Part shown: piece by piece, positions 38,413 through 49,826 of the stretch
Layout of the letters: every line of letters starts with the position of its first letter
Numbering within the stretch: position 1 is the stretch's first letter
Assembly (NCBI RefSeq): GCF_022844445.1
Contig: NZ_JALHLS010000012.1
Location: 1 to 64,000, forward strand
Direction: 5' to 3'
Source of the DNA: Hyphomonas sp.
GTDB taxonomy: Bacteria; Pseudomonadota; Alphaproteobacteria; Caulobacterales; Hyphomonadaceae
DNA length: 64,000 nt
The notes under the pieces: model-generated
Databases searched by the model: none
The model's input: the letters and a program-made list of their open reading frames with translations, nothing else
What the model was told of the DNA's origin: nothing
Translations under genes and position numbers: made by a program

Positions 38413-39384
38413 GTGTCTATGCTGCAACGCGCTTTCCGCAGGATTCCATGGGGCTATACGCTAAGGCGGCTCCTGATTGCCATCCCCACGATGCTGGCAA
38501 TCATCACCGTGGCCTTCCTGATGATGCGCGCCGCCCCTGGCGGCCCCTTCGACGGCGAACGCAAGCTCCCCGCCGCCACCGAGCGCGCCATCGCCGAGAA
38601 GTTCGGCCTCGATAAGCCGCTCCACGAACAATACCTCGACTATGTTGGCGGCGTACTGCAGGGCGATTTCGGCCCCTCCTACAAGACCCTCGGCAAGAGC
38701 GTGAACGACCTGATCGCGGACGGCCTGCCCGTCTCGCTGACCATCGGCGCGCTGACCATGGTCATCTCCCTCATCCTCGGCACCGCCCTCGGCATCTTCG
38801 CGGGGCTCAGGCAAAACTCGGCGGCAGACTTCAGCGTCATGGGGGTGGCGATGGTCGGCATTTCGGTGCCGAGTTTCGTCATCGGCCCAATCCTCATCTT
38901 GATCTTCGCGCTGGGTGCCGGCCTCTTCGCGGTCGGCGGGCTCGGGACCTATCCCAACATTGGCATGAGCTGGCACAACCTCACGCTGCCGATCATCACC
39001 CTCTCGCTCGCCCAGATCGCCATCATCTCGCGCCTGATGCGCGCCTCGATCATCGAGACGATGCGCGCCAACCATATCCGCACCGCCCGCGCCAAGGGCC
39101 TCTCGGAATGGGACGTGATCACACGCCACGCCCTGCCGTCCGCCCTGCTGCCGCTCGTCTCCTATGCCGGCCCCGCGATGGCCCGCGTGATGACCGGCTC
39201 GGTTGTCATCGAGAAGATCTTCGGCCTGCCCGGCCTCGGCTCCTACTTCGTCGACGGTGCCCTGAACCGCGACTACACGCTCGTGATGGGCGCGATCATC
39301 GTCTATGCGGGCCTGATCATCCTTCTCAATCTCGTGGCCGACATTCTCTACGCCATGCTTGATCCCAAGGTGAAATACGACTGA
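38413..39384 (+). CDS. oppB: Oligopeptide ABC transporter permease
   Basis: LRRLLIAIPTMLAIITVAFLMMRAAPGGPFD...; IRTARAKGLSEWDVITRHALPSALLP (EAA loop). GTG 38413 or ATG 38419. Confidence 0.92.
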   Translation: MSMLQRAFRRIPWGYTLRRLLIAIPTMLAIITVAFLMMRAAPGGPFDGERKLPAATERAIAEKFGLDKPLHEQYLDYVGGVLQGDFGPSYKTLGKSVNDLIADGLPVSLTIGALTMVISLILGTALGIFAGLRQNSAADFSVMGVAMVGISVPSFVIGPILILIFALGAGLFAVGGLGTYPNIGMSWHNLTLPIITLSLAQIAIISRLMRASIIETMRANHIRTARAKGLSEWDVITRHALPSALLPLVSYAGPAMARVMTGSVVIEKIFGLPGLGSYFVDGALNRDYTLVMGAIIVYAGLIILLNLVADILYAMLDPKVKYD

Positions 39385-40295
39385 TGGCGCACCTCGATCC
39401 GGTTCTTGATCCGACTGGCCGCGTCGAAGCGGTCAACCTCGCCATCCAGGGCGGCCGCTCGCTGTGGGACGATGCCCGCGCGCGCCTCCTGCGCAACAAG
39501 GCCGCCGTCGTCTCGATGATCCTGTTCGGAATCATCGTGCTGATCGCCGCTTTCGGCCCGCTCGTCTGGGTGCACAATCACGAGACCATCTCGGACCTGC
39601 GCACCATCCCGCCGACCTTCGAGAACTGGCACATCCTCGGCACCGACTTGCAGGGCCGCGACCTCTTCGCCCGCCTGTTGATCGGCCTGCGCATCTCGCT
39701 GATGGTCGGCGTGGTCGCCACCATCGTCAGCCTTGTGATCGGCGTCACCTGGGGCGCCGTCGCAGGCTATCTCGGCGGGCGCATCGACAACTTCATGATG
39801 CGCATCGTGGATGTGCTCTACGCCCTGCCCTTCATCTTCTTCGTCATCCTGCTGCTGACCGTCTTTGAACGGAACATCGTGCTGATCTTCGCTGCCATCG
39901 GCGCGATCGAATGGCTGACGATGAGCCGCATCGTGCGCGGCCAGACCCTGTCGATTAAGAACAAGGAGTTCATCGAGGCCGCCCGCGCCGCCGGTGTCTC
40001 GCAGGCCGGCATCATCACGCGCCACATCCTGCCGAACGTCATCGGCCCGGTCGCCGTCTACGTGACCCTCACCATCCCGGTCGTCATCCTCGCCGAAAGC
40101 TTCCTCTCCTTCCTCGGCCTCGGCGTGAACGAACCGCTGACCTCGCTCGGCGTGCTGATCGCCGACGGCGCCGACATGATGGAAGACAAGCCCTGGATGC
40201 TGATCGCCCCGGCGGTCACCATGTCGGTCACCCTCCTCTGCCTCAACTTCATCGGCGACGGCCTGCGCGACGCGCTCGACCCGAAGGAGCGCTAG
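39384..40295 (+). CDS. oppC: Oligopeptide ABC transporter permease
   Basis: HILGTDLQGRDLFARLLIGLRISLMVGVVATIVSLVIGVTWGAVAGYLGG...; FIEAARAAGVSQAGIITRHILPNVIGP. ATG overlaps oppB stop. Confidence 0.93.
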   Translation: MAHLDPVLDPTGRVEAVNLAIQGGRSLWDDARARLLRNKAAVVSMILFGIIVLIAAFGPLVWVHNHETISDLRTIPPTFENWHILGTDLQGRDLFARLLIGLRISLMVGVVATIVSLVIGVTWGAVAGYLGGRIDNFMMRIVDVLYALPFIFFVILLLTVFERNIVLIFAAIGAIEWLTMSRIVRGQTLSIKNKEFIEAARAAGVSQAGIITRHILPNVIGPVAVYVTLTIPVVILAESFLSFLGLGVNEPLTSLGVLIADGADMMEDKPWMLIAPAVTMSVTLLCLNFIGDGLRDALDPKER

Positions 40296-40367
40296 AGCGT
40301 ACCAACGCCCGTTCAGTTGCAGTTCAGCCTGCTGGCACCAGATCGCCCATCCGCTCAGTAGGCCGCG

Positions 40368-40475
40368 ATGGCAAACTTCAAACGCAAGGGCGCCAAGTGC
40401 GAACACACGGCGCGCGAAACGGCCAAGCGAAAAGTCGCCGCCGAAGACATCCGCCCGGCCGATACGCGGCGATAA
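40368..40475 (+). CDS. Small basic hypothetical protein (35 aa)
   Basis: ATG 40368 to TAA 40475: MANFKRKGAKCEHTARETAKRKVAAEDIRPADTRR; in the oppC-VOC gap, below the ORF-track length cutoff. Confidence 0.3.
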   Translation: MANFKRKGAKCEHTARETAKRKVAAEDIRPADTRR

Positions 40476-40499
40476 CGCCGCGATACCGAGCGATGAAAA

Positions 40500-40655
40500 A
40501 TGAGAATGAATGAGAAAAACTCGAGTCCCGTGTGCGTTGAATGCGGACGGATGAAGCAGCCTGGAGAGGGATGGCGAGCTCAGCACCCCGAACTTGCGCC
40601 TACAAAAACCGCGCTTCCGGAAAAACAAAAAGCCAACGCGCTCAAGCCCTTGTAG
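40500..40655 (+). CDS. Small CxxC hypothetical protein (51 aa)
   Basis: ATG 40500 to TAG 40653-40655: MRMNEKNSSPVCVECGRMKQPGEGWRAQHPELAPTKTALPEKQKANALKPL. Confidence 0.35.
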   Translation: MRMNEKNSSPVCVECGRMKQPGEGWRAQHPELAPTKTALPEKQKANALKPL

Positions 40656-40751
40656 GATACTCCTCAATTCCTTCCGCTACACCTCCGTGCACGGAGTTAT
40701 ACTCCCGGCATGATCTCTCAGGAAATTTTCAATCCCCAAGACCCCAACCGC

Positions 40752-41153
40752 CTACTCCGCCGCCGCCCCAACCCGCCAGGGCGGGAACCGGCGGTTCTGC
40801 CCGGCCGAGTAGAGGCAGACGCGGTTGCCGGCGGGATCGCGGAACCAGGCCTCTGTCCAGCGCCAGTCCTGGCGCTCGGGCTCGCCCAGCGGATGGATAC
40901 CCACCATGCAGCGCCCGCCGACTTCCATGAAAACGTCCTTCACTTCGAAATACACTGCAGGCCAGTCCGCCGTCAGCGACGCCTCCACCTGGTGGATCGA
41001 CAGCGTCGACGGCTCCTCACCGTCGAACACGGGGCACTCGAACCGCGCATAGCGCGGCGGCGAGTCGACAATCAGCGTCAGCCCGAACCGCTGCCACCAG
41101 GCCACGCTGGCGGCATATTCGGTACAAGGCAGGGTCACCTGATTGAGGCGCAT
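40752..41153 (-). CDS. VOC-family (glyoxalase/bleomycin-resistance-like) protein
   Basis: MRLNQVTLPCTEYAASVAWWQRFGLTLIVDSPPRYARFECP...WTEAWFRDPAGNRVCLYSAG. Confidence 0.9.
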   Translation of the reverse strand: MRLNQVTLPCTEYAASVAWWQRFGLTLIVDSPPRYARFECPVFDGEEPSTLSIHQVEASLTADWPAVYFEVKDVFMEVGGRCMVGIHPLGEPERQDWRWTEAWFRDPAGNRVCLYSAGQNRRFPPWRVGAAAE

Positions 41154-41286
41154 GGAACAGCTCCGCTTCTTCGTCGTTGACTAGATGCCAGCGAGTTCAG
41201 CGGCCAGCAAGGCTGGCCCTGCCCGCCGGTATGGCTGTAGAAGGTAGGCAACGGCCGAGGACCGGTCCGCCCAAGGGAGAGCTCAG

Positions 41287-42135
41287 ATGAAGTGGCAAGG
41301 CGGACGGCGCGGTGGCAATGTGGAAGACCGGCGCGGGATGAGCCCTGCGGCAGCGGTCGGCGGCGGCGGTCTCGGCGTGATGGTGATCGCGCTGATCGGC
41401 TACTTCGTGTTCGGCATCGACCCCTCGCAGACACAAGCCGTTCTCGGCGAAGCCTCGCAGGTGACCAGCGAGCAGCAGGCCGGCGTCGAGGGCACGCCTG
41501 CCGATGAGGCCGGCCTGTTCGTCGATGTGATCGGCGCCAACATCAACGATGTCTGGGTCCAGGCCCTGCCCGGCTACACGCCGCCCACCGTCGTGCTCTA
41601 CGAACAGGGCACCAACACCGGCTGCGGCTTCGGCCGGGCCGCGATGGGGCCGTTCTACTGCCCGCCGGACCAGACCGTGTATCTCGATCTCTCGTTCTGG
41701 CAGGAAATGGAAACCAAGCTCGGCGCCTCAGGCGCGGAATTTGCCCGCGCCTATGTGATCGCGCACGAGTTCGGCCACCATGTGCAGACGCTGACCGGCC
41801 AGTCCCAGAAAGTACGCGAAGCGCAGCAAGCCGCGCGCAGCCAGGAAGAAGCCAACCAGTATTCCATCGCGCTGGAACTGCAGGCCGACTGCTATGCCGG
41901 CGTCTGGGCCGCGCAGGCGCCCGGCGTCTCGGGCGGCGCCGTTGCGCTGGAACAGGGCGACATGGAAGAAGGCATGAAGACCGCCAACGCGATCGGCGAT
42001 GACATGATCCAGAAGCGGATGACCGGCAGGGTCACGCCCGAAGGCTTCACCCACGGCACCGCCGCGCAGAGAATGGAATGGCTGGAGCGCGGCTACCAGA
42101 GCGGCGACCCGAACGCCTGCGACACGTTCAGATAG
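41287..42135 (+). CDS. Neutral zinc metallopeptidase (YpfJ family)
   Basis: MKWQGGRRGGNVEDRRG...; AYVIAHEFGHHVQTLTGQSQKV (HEFGHH); ELQADCYAGVWAA. Confidence 0.92.
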   Translation: MKWQGGRRGGNVEDRRGMSPAAAVGGGGLGVMVIALIGYFVFGIDPSQTQAVLGEASQVTSEQQAGVEGTPADEAGLFVDVIGANINDVWVQALPGYTPPTVVLYEQGTNTGCGFGRAAMGPFYCPPDQTVYLDLSFWQEMETKLGASGAEFARAYVIAHEFGHHVQTLTGQSQKVREAQQAARSQEEANQYSIALELQADCYAGVWAAQAPGVSGGAVALEQGDMEEGMKTANAIGDDMIQKRMTGRVTPEGFTHGTAAQRMEWLERGYQSGDPNACDTFR

Positions 42136-42928
42136 TCGCTGGTTCCGGCGCAAGAACCGACACGGCGACACTCTGGTCCACCAGCGCGGCGGCGCCAAAG
42201 ATCGTCATGAAGCTGATATCGGTCGCGTCCCGCCCGACCGCGATGCGCACGAGGCTGTCCTCGCCCGACAGCCGCGTCGGGTCGATCAGGTGCCAGGCAT
42301 TGCCGAGCCAGACTTCGACGACCGCATGGAAATCCGGCGGATTGATCCCCGGCGCATAGGCCGACACCATCCGCGCCGGAATGCCGACCGCGCGGCAGAA
42401 GCTGATCAACGTATGGGCAAAATCCCGGCAGACCCCGCGACGCATCAGGAACGTATCCGTCGCCGTCGTCGTCGCATCACTGACCCCCAGGGCGTACTCG
42501 AAATTGCGGTAGATCCAGTCGGCCATCTCCAGCACCTGGTTGCCGCCCTGCGCACCGGACGAGAACTGCGTCTCGGCAAACGGCGCCAGCCGGTCGGACT
42601 CGCAATACCGGCTCGGCATCAGATAGGTGATCACCTCATGCGGCAGGTCCCGTCGCGGCGGCACGTAAAGACCCGCGATGTTGACATGCCCGCGCGTGAC
42701 ATCGACCAGCGCCTGGTAGCGGATGTTCACATCCCCGCCCGCGGTCGTCCACTGCCGCCGGCCCATCAGCTCCGGGCCATCCGCCAGCGTCAACGGACTC
42801 ATCGGCGAGAGCGTGAGCTGGTCAGAGACGATCACCTGATCCACCGCCCGGATCGCCTCCAGCGCCAGCACGACATCCGCCGGCTGAGCAAAGTGGTAAG
42901 ACAGTGAAGCGTCGATCTTCACGCGCAT
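42128..42928 (-). CDS. Transglutaminase-family protein
   Basis: TFLMRRGVCRDFAHTLISFCRAVGIPARMVSAYAPGINPPDFHAVVEVWLGNAWHLIDPTRL (Cys-His-Asp triad). Confidence 0.9.
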   Translation of the reverse strand: MRVKIDASLSYHFAQPADVVLALEAIRAVDQVIVSDQLTLSPMSPLTLADGPELMGRRQWTTAGGDVNIRYQALVDVTRGHVNIAGLYVPPRRDLPHEVITYLMPSRYCESDRLAPFAETQFSSGAQGGNQVLEMADWIYRNFEYALGVSDATTTATDTFLMRRGVCRDFAHTLISFCRAVGIPARMVSAYAPGINPPDFHAVVEVWLGNAWHLIDPTRLSGEDSLVRIAVGRDATDISFMTIFGAAALVDQSVAVSVLAPEPATI

Positions 42929-43028
42929 GGGCGGGGTCCTGGATTGAAGGGGCGGAGCATTTTAGATTTCGGCAGTCGTGGCTGATCAAGCGCACGGAAC
43001 GCCGGTTCGTTGCATTGCAGAGAAAGAA

Positions 43029-43054
43029 AAAGGGCGGCCCGAAAGCCGCCCTTT
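43029..43054 (-). terminator. Rho-independent terminator of rpoD
   Basis: Minus strand AAAGGGCGGCTTTCGGGCCGCCCTTTTTCTTT. Confidence 0.88.
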
Positions 43055-43063
43055 GGATTTGGA

Positions 43064-45070
<2,007 letters not shown>

Positions 45071-45139
45071 AGTCCGGTTTCTCCCTGGCGAAGGTGGCCG
45101 CCTGTTGCCGCCCCACGCCTTTTGCCAATCGCCCTGCCG

Positions 45140-47005
45140 TCAGCTGTCGCTGCGTTTGCCTGCTGCCTCGTTCATGCGGGCTTTGAGGGCCCGTCGCTCC
45201 GCGACCATTTGGTGCCTGCGCCGCCAACCCGAAGGCGACGTCGAGGCTCCCCCGCTCGCATCATCCATGCCAGAGCCGAGGTTTTCCTGGCCGGGACGCC
45301 CGGCTGCCACATACTGCTCGAGGGCGATCAGCCACTCCCGTGCCTCGGGCCCATCGGCCGCTATCTGAGACGTTACGGGATAATCTTTGAGCAAACTGGC
45401 AGCACGCATGAACCCAGTTTGCGTTAAATGGGCGGTCAGTATCGCCCGGTCAATAGGCTTTCCGGCATTTGCCATGTCGAGAAGCAGATCGCGTATTTTT
45501 ACCACATCCGGGTCCGCCAAAGCGCAGGCCGCGAGGGTTTCGGCCCCCATGGCCAGCAGGAAGGGGCTGTCGATGGCCCGGACAAGGGCACCGAGGCCGC
45601 GCAGCTTGGCGGGCGCGCCCTTCTTGAGTTCGGTCTGGGCGGGCTCGCCTTCTGCGGGATTTTGTCCCGATCCGGGGCGGCCCTTCCTGTAGCTGGCACT
45701 GCGCTTTGCGTCCCTGAGGGCCCACATATGGTCGCGCAGACGGGACTTTAGATCGCGCTCGTAGGCAGCCTTAACGCCGCCATGCCGGATCTGGCCGCAA
45801 GCAGCCATCAGGCGGGCTTCGAGACCGGCCTGGCGCTCGGGCGTGTCCAGCGGCTCGGCGTCGCGTTCGCGGCGCCACAGAAGCTCCGACAGCGGTAGCC
45901 GCCGCTCGATCTCTTCACGCATGGCGAGGGCGCCGCGGGCCCGAATCAGGTCGTCGGGGTCCATGCCGTCCGGTAGCAGGACGAAGAAGATGGACCGGCC
46001 CGGCTCGACGAAGGGCAGCGCCCGGTCGAGCGCGCGGTAGGCGGCGCCGAGGCCGGCGCGGTCACCGTCGAAGCACATCACGGGCTCGGGGCCGGCTTTC
46101 CAGATCAGCTGCAGCTGTTCTTCGGTCAGTGCGGTCCCGAGCGGGGCGACGGCCTGACCGAAGCCGGCTTCCGCCAGTGCGATCGCGTCCATGTAGCCTT
46201 CGCAGACGATCAGCCCGCCGCCCTCGCCCGAGCCAAGGGCTTCGCGGGCCACCTTGTAGCGGTAGAGCACAGTGGACTTGTGGAAGAGTTCAGTGTCGCC
46301 GGAGTTCAGGTATTTGGGTTTCGCATCCGGCGTCAGGCCCCTGCCCCCGAAAGCGATGACGGCGCCGCGCACGTCGGTGATCGGGAACATCAGGCGGCCG
46401 CGGAAAAAGTCGAACGGCTCGCCGCCCTTGTCGCTTTCGCGGATCAGGCCGGCCTCGACAAGTTCCCTGTCCGTGAAACCTTGCTCGACAAGGTGCGCGC
46501 GGGTGCGGCGCCAGTCGTCCGGAGCATATCCCAAGCGGTGTCGTTTCCAGGCAGCGGGCTCAAGGCCGCGTCCGTCGAGATAGGTGCGGGCGGCGGCGCC
46601 TTCGCTGGAATGGAGCCGGTCCTCAAACCAATTGGCAGCCGCTTCGCAGGCCGAGACGAGACGCTTGCGGTGGTCATAGGCTTCGGCGGCTTCCGGGCTC
46701 GCCTTCGGCAACTGCATGCCGGCTTCTTCTGCAAGCTTCTCGACCGCCTCCATGAAGGAAAGGCGCTCGGTTTCCATGATGAAGTTGATGACGTCACCGC
46801 CGGTGCCGGAGGAGAAGCATTTGAAGATGCGTTTCTGGTCGTTGACGTAGAAGCTGGGCGTCTTCTCGTTGGTGAAGGGCGACAGGCCTACCCATTCCTT
46901 GCCCTTCTTGGTCAGCTTCACCTTGCGCCCGATCACATCCGAAGGCCGGATGCGGGCTTTCAGCTCCTCAACGAAGCCGTCAGGTATGCGGACCGTCTGA
47001 GACAT
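45140..47005 (-). CDS. dnaG: DNA primase
   Basis: FFRGRLMFPITDVRGAVIAFGGRGL...PKYLNSGDTELFHKSTVLY...VCEGYMDAIALAEAGF (Toprim); upstream of rpoD. Zinc-finger ligands degenerate. Confidence 0.96.
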   Translation of the reverse strand: MSQTVRIPDGFVEELKARIRPSDVIGRKVKLTKKGKEWVGLSPFTNEKTPSFYVNDQKRIFKCFSSGTGGDVINFIMETERLSFMEAVEKLAEEAGMQLPKASPEAAEAYDHRKRLVSACEAAANWFEDRLHSSEGAAARTYLDGRGLEPAAWKRHRLGYAPDDWRRTRAHLVEQGFTDRELVEAGLIRESDKGGEPFDFFRGRLMFPITDVRGAVIAFGGRGLTPDAKPKYLNSGDTELFHKSTVLYRYKVAREALGSGEGGGLIVCEGYMDAIALAEAGFGQAVAPLGTALTEEQLQLIWKAGPEPVMCFDGDRAGLGAAYRALDRALPFVEPGRSIFFVLLPDGMDPDDLIRARGALAMREEIERRLPLSELLWRRERDAEPLDTPERQAGLEARLMAACGQIRHGGVKAAYERDLKSRLRDHMWALRDAKRSASYRKGRPGSGQNPAEGEPAQTELKKGAPAKLRGLGALVRAIDSPFLLAMGAETLAACALADPDVVKIRDLLLDMANAGKPIDRAILTAHLTQTGFMRAASLLKDYPVTSQIAADGPEAREWLIALEQYVAAGRPGQENLGSGMDDASGGASTSPSGWRRRHQMVAERRALKARMNEAAGKRSDS

Positions 47006-47062
47006 CGCGCCAGTCTATCGCTTTCGGGAGACCGGGGGAACGAAGCAAATCACGCCGCTGCA

Positions 47063-47094
47063 AAAGAAATGGGCCCCGCCTTGCGGCAGGGCCC
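47063..47094 (-). terminator. Rho-independent terminator after PRC-barrel gene
   Basis: Minus strand GGGCCCTGCCGCAAGGCGGGGCCCATTTCTTTTG. Confidence 0.75.
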
Positions 47095-47114
47095 TCACTC
47101 GGGACGTTACGGGC

Positions 47115-47846
47115 CTAGTCCCGGGGGTACGCGGGAGCGGCCGCAAAGCCCACAGCATCGATGTCGAGCACCAGTTCGCCGTCAGCATCGCCTTCAGCGA
47201 TGGAGATGTTACCGGCATCCACCAGGATCTGGTCCGTGCTGGCGAGGTCCGGCGAGATCACAGCATAGCGGGCCTGGCCGGTCTCGGAGAGGATGAGATC
47301 GTTGATACGGGCCGACTCTCCACTGTAGCTGATGGCCAGGGTCGAGCCGATCATTTCCGAGGCGAGGCGGAAGTCGTCCGCCGAAGCCTGCTCAAAGGAA
47401 GGCAGTGTCGACAGGTCGCCGCCGCTCATCTTCACGAACACGTCCGGTTCGCCGTCGGTGTCTTCCGGGTCCGGCGCAATCGTGGCGACGTCATAGGCCA
47501 GAGTACGCAGGTCACCGCCAACGCCGGCAACGCCGCCGTCGCGCACCACCAGCATCGGGGCCGCGCCGTTGGTGCCGAGCCAGACGTCTGAGACAGTGGC
47601 GATTTCCTCGCCGGCCGCGTTATGGACCGGGGCGCCGATCAGGTCAGAGGCTTCGTACTCGCCGGAGGCCAGAGTGTAAGTGGCCGGAGCGGCGCCGGCG
47701 ACCTGCGGGGCGTCGTTCACAACCTCTTCGGTGCCCGCTCTCTGGGCCGCACCGGGGGACTCGTTGGTTGCCGTGTCCGATGCGCCGCAGGCGGCCGCGG
47801 ACAGCATGAGGGCGAGGGCGCCGGCAGAGGAAAGAAGGGCTTTCAT
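47115..47846 (-). CDS. PRC-barrel domain lipoprotein
   Basis: Lipobox MLSAAACGASD; EYEASDLIGAPVHNAAGEEIATVSDVWLGTNGAAPMLVV (PRC-barrel). Confidence 0.82.
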   Translation of the reverse strand: MKALLSSAGALALMLSAAACGASDTATNESPGAAQRAGTEEVVNDAPQVAGAAPATYTLASGEYEASDLIGAPVHNAAGEEIATVSDVWLGTNGAAPMLVVRDGGVAGVGGDLRTLAYDVATIAPDPEDTDGEPDVFVKMSGGDLSTLPSFEQASADDFRLASEMIGSTLAISYSGESARINDLILSETGQARYAVISPDLASTDQILVDAGNISIAEGDADGELVLDIDAVGFAAAPAYPRD

Positions 47847-47987
47847 GAGAATTTCCTTTCGGGTGGGTTAGGAATTCCATGAACGGACGCTGGCCGGTTA
47901 CGTTCCGGACCTAACGGCCTTTTCAGACTCGCGGCCAAGGCAAGGCGCCCGCAGGAAGGCGGCAACCAGGCAAACGGGGCGACGAAG

Positions 47988-48485
47988 TCAGACGGAGCGG
48001 CTGAGCGCGGTACGCACGGCCTTGCCGGCGCTGGAGGCCTCGATCAGGCCCGGATAGCGTTCCTTGAGCGCCGTCACGCAGCGGCCAAGGTCGGTCAGCT
48101 TGCGGGCGCCGAGATCCTCGACGACCTGCTTGACCGCAATATCCAGCGCCTTGCCGGAGAGCGGCTTGGGCAGGAACTGCTGGATGATCTCGATTTCGGA
48201 CCGTTCGCGAATTGCATCCTCGATACGGCCTTCGTCATCATGCTCGCGGGCGGAATGTTCACGCTGGGCGACCAGCGTTTCCAGCACGATACGCACATCT
48301 TCATCGGGGCAGGAGGCGCCGTCGCCCCGGCCGCGAGCACAGACATCGCGGTCACGGATGGCGCATTCAACGAGACGCAGGGTGGCCCGCTTCGTCTCGT
48401 CGCCGCTGGAAGCCGATTCGTCCTTGAGCGCCTGCAGAATCCGGGCTCTCAGGCCCTTGCACGCTGACACATCTTCGCGGCCCAT
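47988..48485 (-). CDS. yqeY: GatB/YqeY domain-containing protein
   Basis: LRARILQALKDE...KRATLRLVECAIRDRD...EDAIRERSEIEIIQQFLPKPLSGKALD. Confidence 0.9.
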   Translation of the reverse strand: MGREDVSACKGLRARILQALKDESASSGDETKRATLRLVECAIRDRDVCARGRGDGASCPDEDVRIVLETLVAQREHSAREHDDEGRIEDAIRERSEIEIIQQFLPKPLSGKALDIAVKQVVEDLGARKLTDLGRCVTALKERYPGLIEASSAGKAVRTALSRSV

Positions 48486-48625
48486 GCCGTCCTATGCCTT
48501 TCCACGCCTGCACGCTCAGCACATTGCTTGACGGTGCAGAGACTCAGCCCCAATAAGCGGCCAAGTTTTAGCCAGACTGGTTAACGATGAGTCAAGCCAG
48601 TCGAGCGCGGTGAGGTAATCGGTCT

Positions 48626-49801
48626 GTGACAAAGAATCAAGATATGGACTCAGCCACCGGGGCTCTTGCCCTTGCGGACGGAACGGTTTTTGCGGGGCAA
48701 GGCGCCGGGGCAACGGGCATCCGGACCGGGGAACTCTGCTTCAATACGGCGATGACAGGCTATCAGGAAATCCTGACAGACCCCTCCTACGCCCAGCAGC
48801 TGGTGCTGTTTACCTTCCCTCATATCGGCAACGTCGGCGCCAATCCCGAAGACCATGAAGAGTCCACTCCGCCAGCCGCAGATGCGGCCCGGGGCGCGAT
48901 TTTCCGCGAACCGATAACGGCGCCGTCGAACTGGCGCTCGGCCGAGAATTTCGGCGTTTGGCTGGCCCGCAAGGGGATTGTCGGCCTGTCGGGCGTGGAC
49001 ACGCGCGCGCTGACCCGGCGCATCCGCGAGCTGGGCATGCCGAAGGCCGCCATCTGCCACCAGCCGGAAGGCAAGATAGATTTCAAGGCGCTGATCGCCG
49101 CCGCCCAGGCCTGGGCCGGACTTGATAACGCTGACCTCGCCGCGGATGTCGTCCAGGAAGAAGCGTTCGAGCATACCGAAGGCCTGTGGAAGCCGGGCGT
49201 TGGCCATGCGGCCTGCGGCAATGCCGAGTTCCATGTCGTGGTCGTCGATTTTGGCGTGAAGAAGAATATCCTGCGCAACCTCGCGAGCGCCGGCGCACGG
49301 TCAACCGTGCTGAACGGAGATGCAACCTCCGCCGAGATTCTCGCGCTGAAACCAGACGGCGTCGTGTTCTCAAACGGCCCCGGCGACCCGTCAGCGACCT
49401 ATGTGCGCTCCGGCGCGATGATCCGTGAACTGATCGCTTCGGGCATCCCGATCCTCGGCATCTGCCTTGGCCACCAGATGCTGGCCCTCGCGCTCGGCGC
49501 CAAGACGATGAAAATGGCGCAGGGCCATCACGGCGCAAACCATCCGGTGAAGGATCTCGCGACCGGCAAGGTCGAGATCGTCTCGATGAACCATGGCTTC
49601 ACGGTTGATGTCGCGACCCTTCCCAAAGGCGTTTCGGAAAGCCATCGCTCGCTGTTCGACGGCACAAACTCCGGCCTCGCGGTGGCGGGCAAGCCGATCA
49701 TCTCGGTGCAGCACCACCCAGAAGCCTCGCCCGGCCCGCAGGACAGCTTCTACCTGTTCGAGCGTTTTGCTGGCCTGATGCGGGACCATCGACGGACATA
49801 G
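48626..49801 (+). CDS. carA: Carbamoyl-phosphate synthase small subunit
   Basis: [75 protein letters not shown]; glutaminase C/H motifs. GTG 48626 start likely. Confidence 0.97.
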   Translation: MTKNQDMDSATGALALADGTVFAGQGAGATGIRTGELCFNTAMTGYQEILTDPSYAQQLVLFTFPHIGNVGANPEDHEESTPPAADAARGAIFREPITAPSNWRSAENFGVWLARKGIVGLSGVDTRALTRRIRELGMPKAAICHQPEGKIDFKALIAAAQAWAGLDNADLAADVVQEEAFEHTEGLWKPGVGHAACGNAEFHVVVVDFGVKKNILRNLASAGARSTVLNGDATSAEILALKPDGVVFSNGPGDPSATYVRSGAMIRELIASGIPILGICLGHQMLALALGAKTMKMAQGHHGANHPVKDLATGKVEIVSMNHGFTVDVATLPKGVSESHRSLFDGTNSGLAVAGKPIISVQHHPEASPGPQDSFYLFERFAGLMRDHRRT

Positions 49802-49826
49802 CTCCGCAGGCAGAGGCTGACGCAGC

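Noticed and set aside
40683-40696. Perfect palindrome CTCCGTGCACGGAG
   Set aside because: Isolated, downstream of the VOC gene and not at an obvious promoter; too short and context-free to assign.
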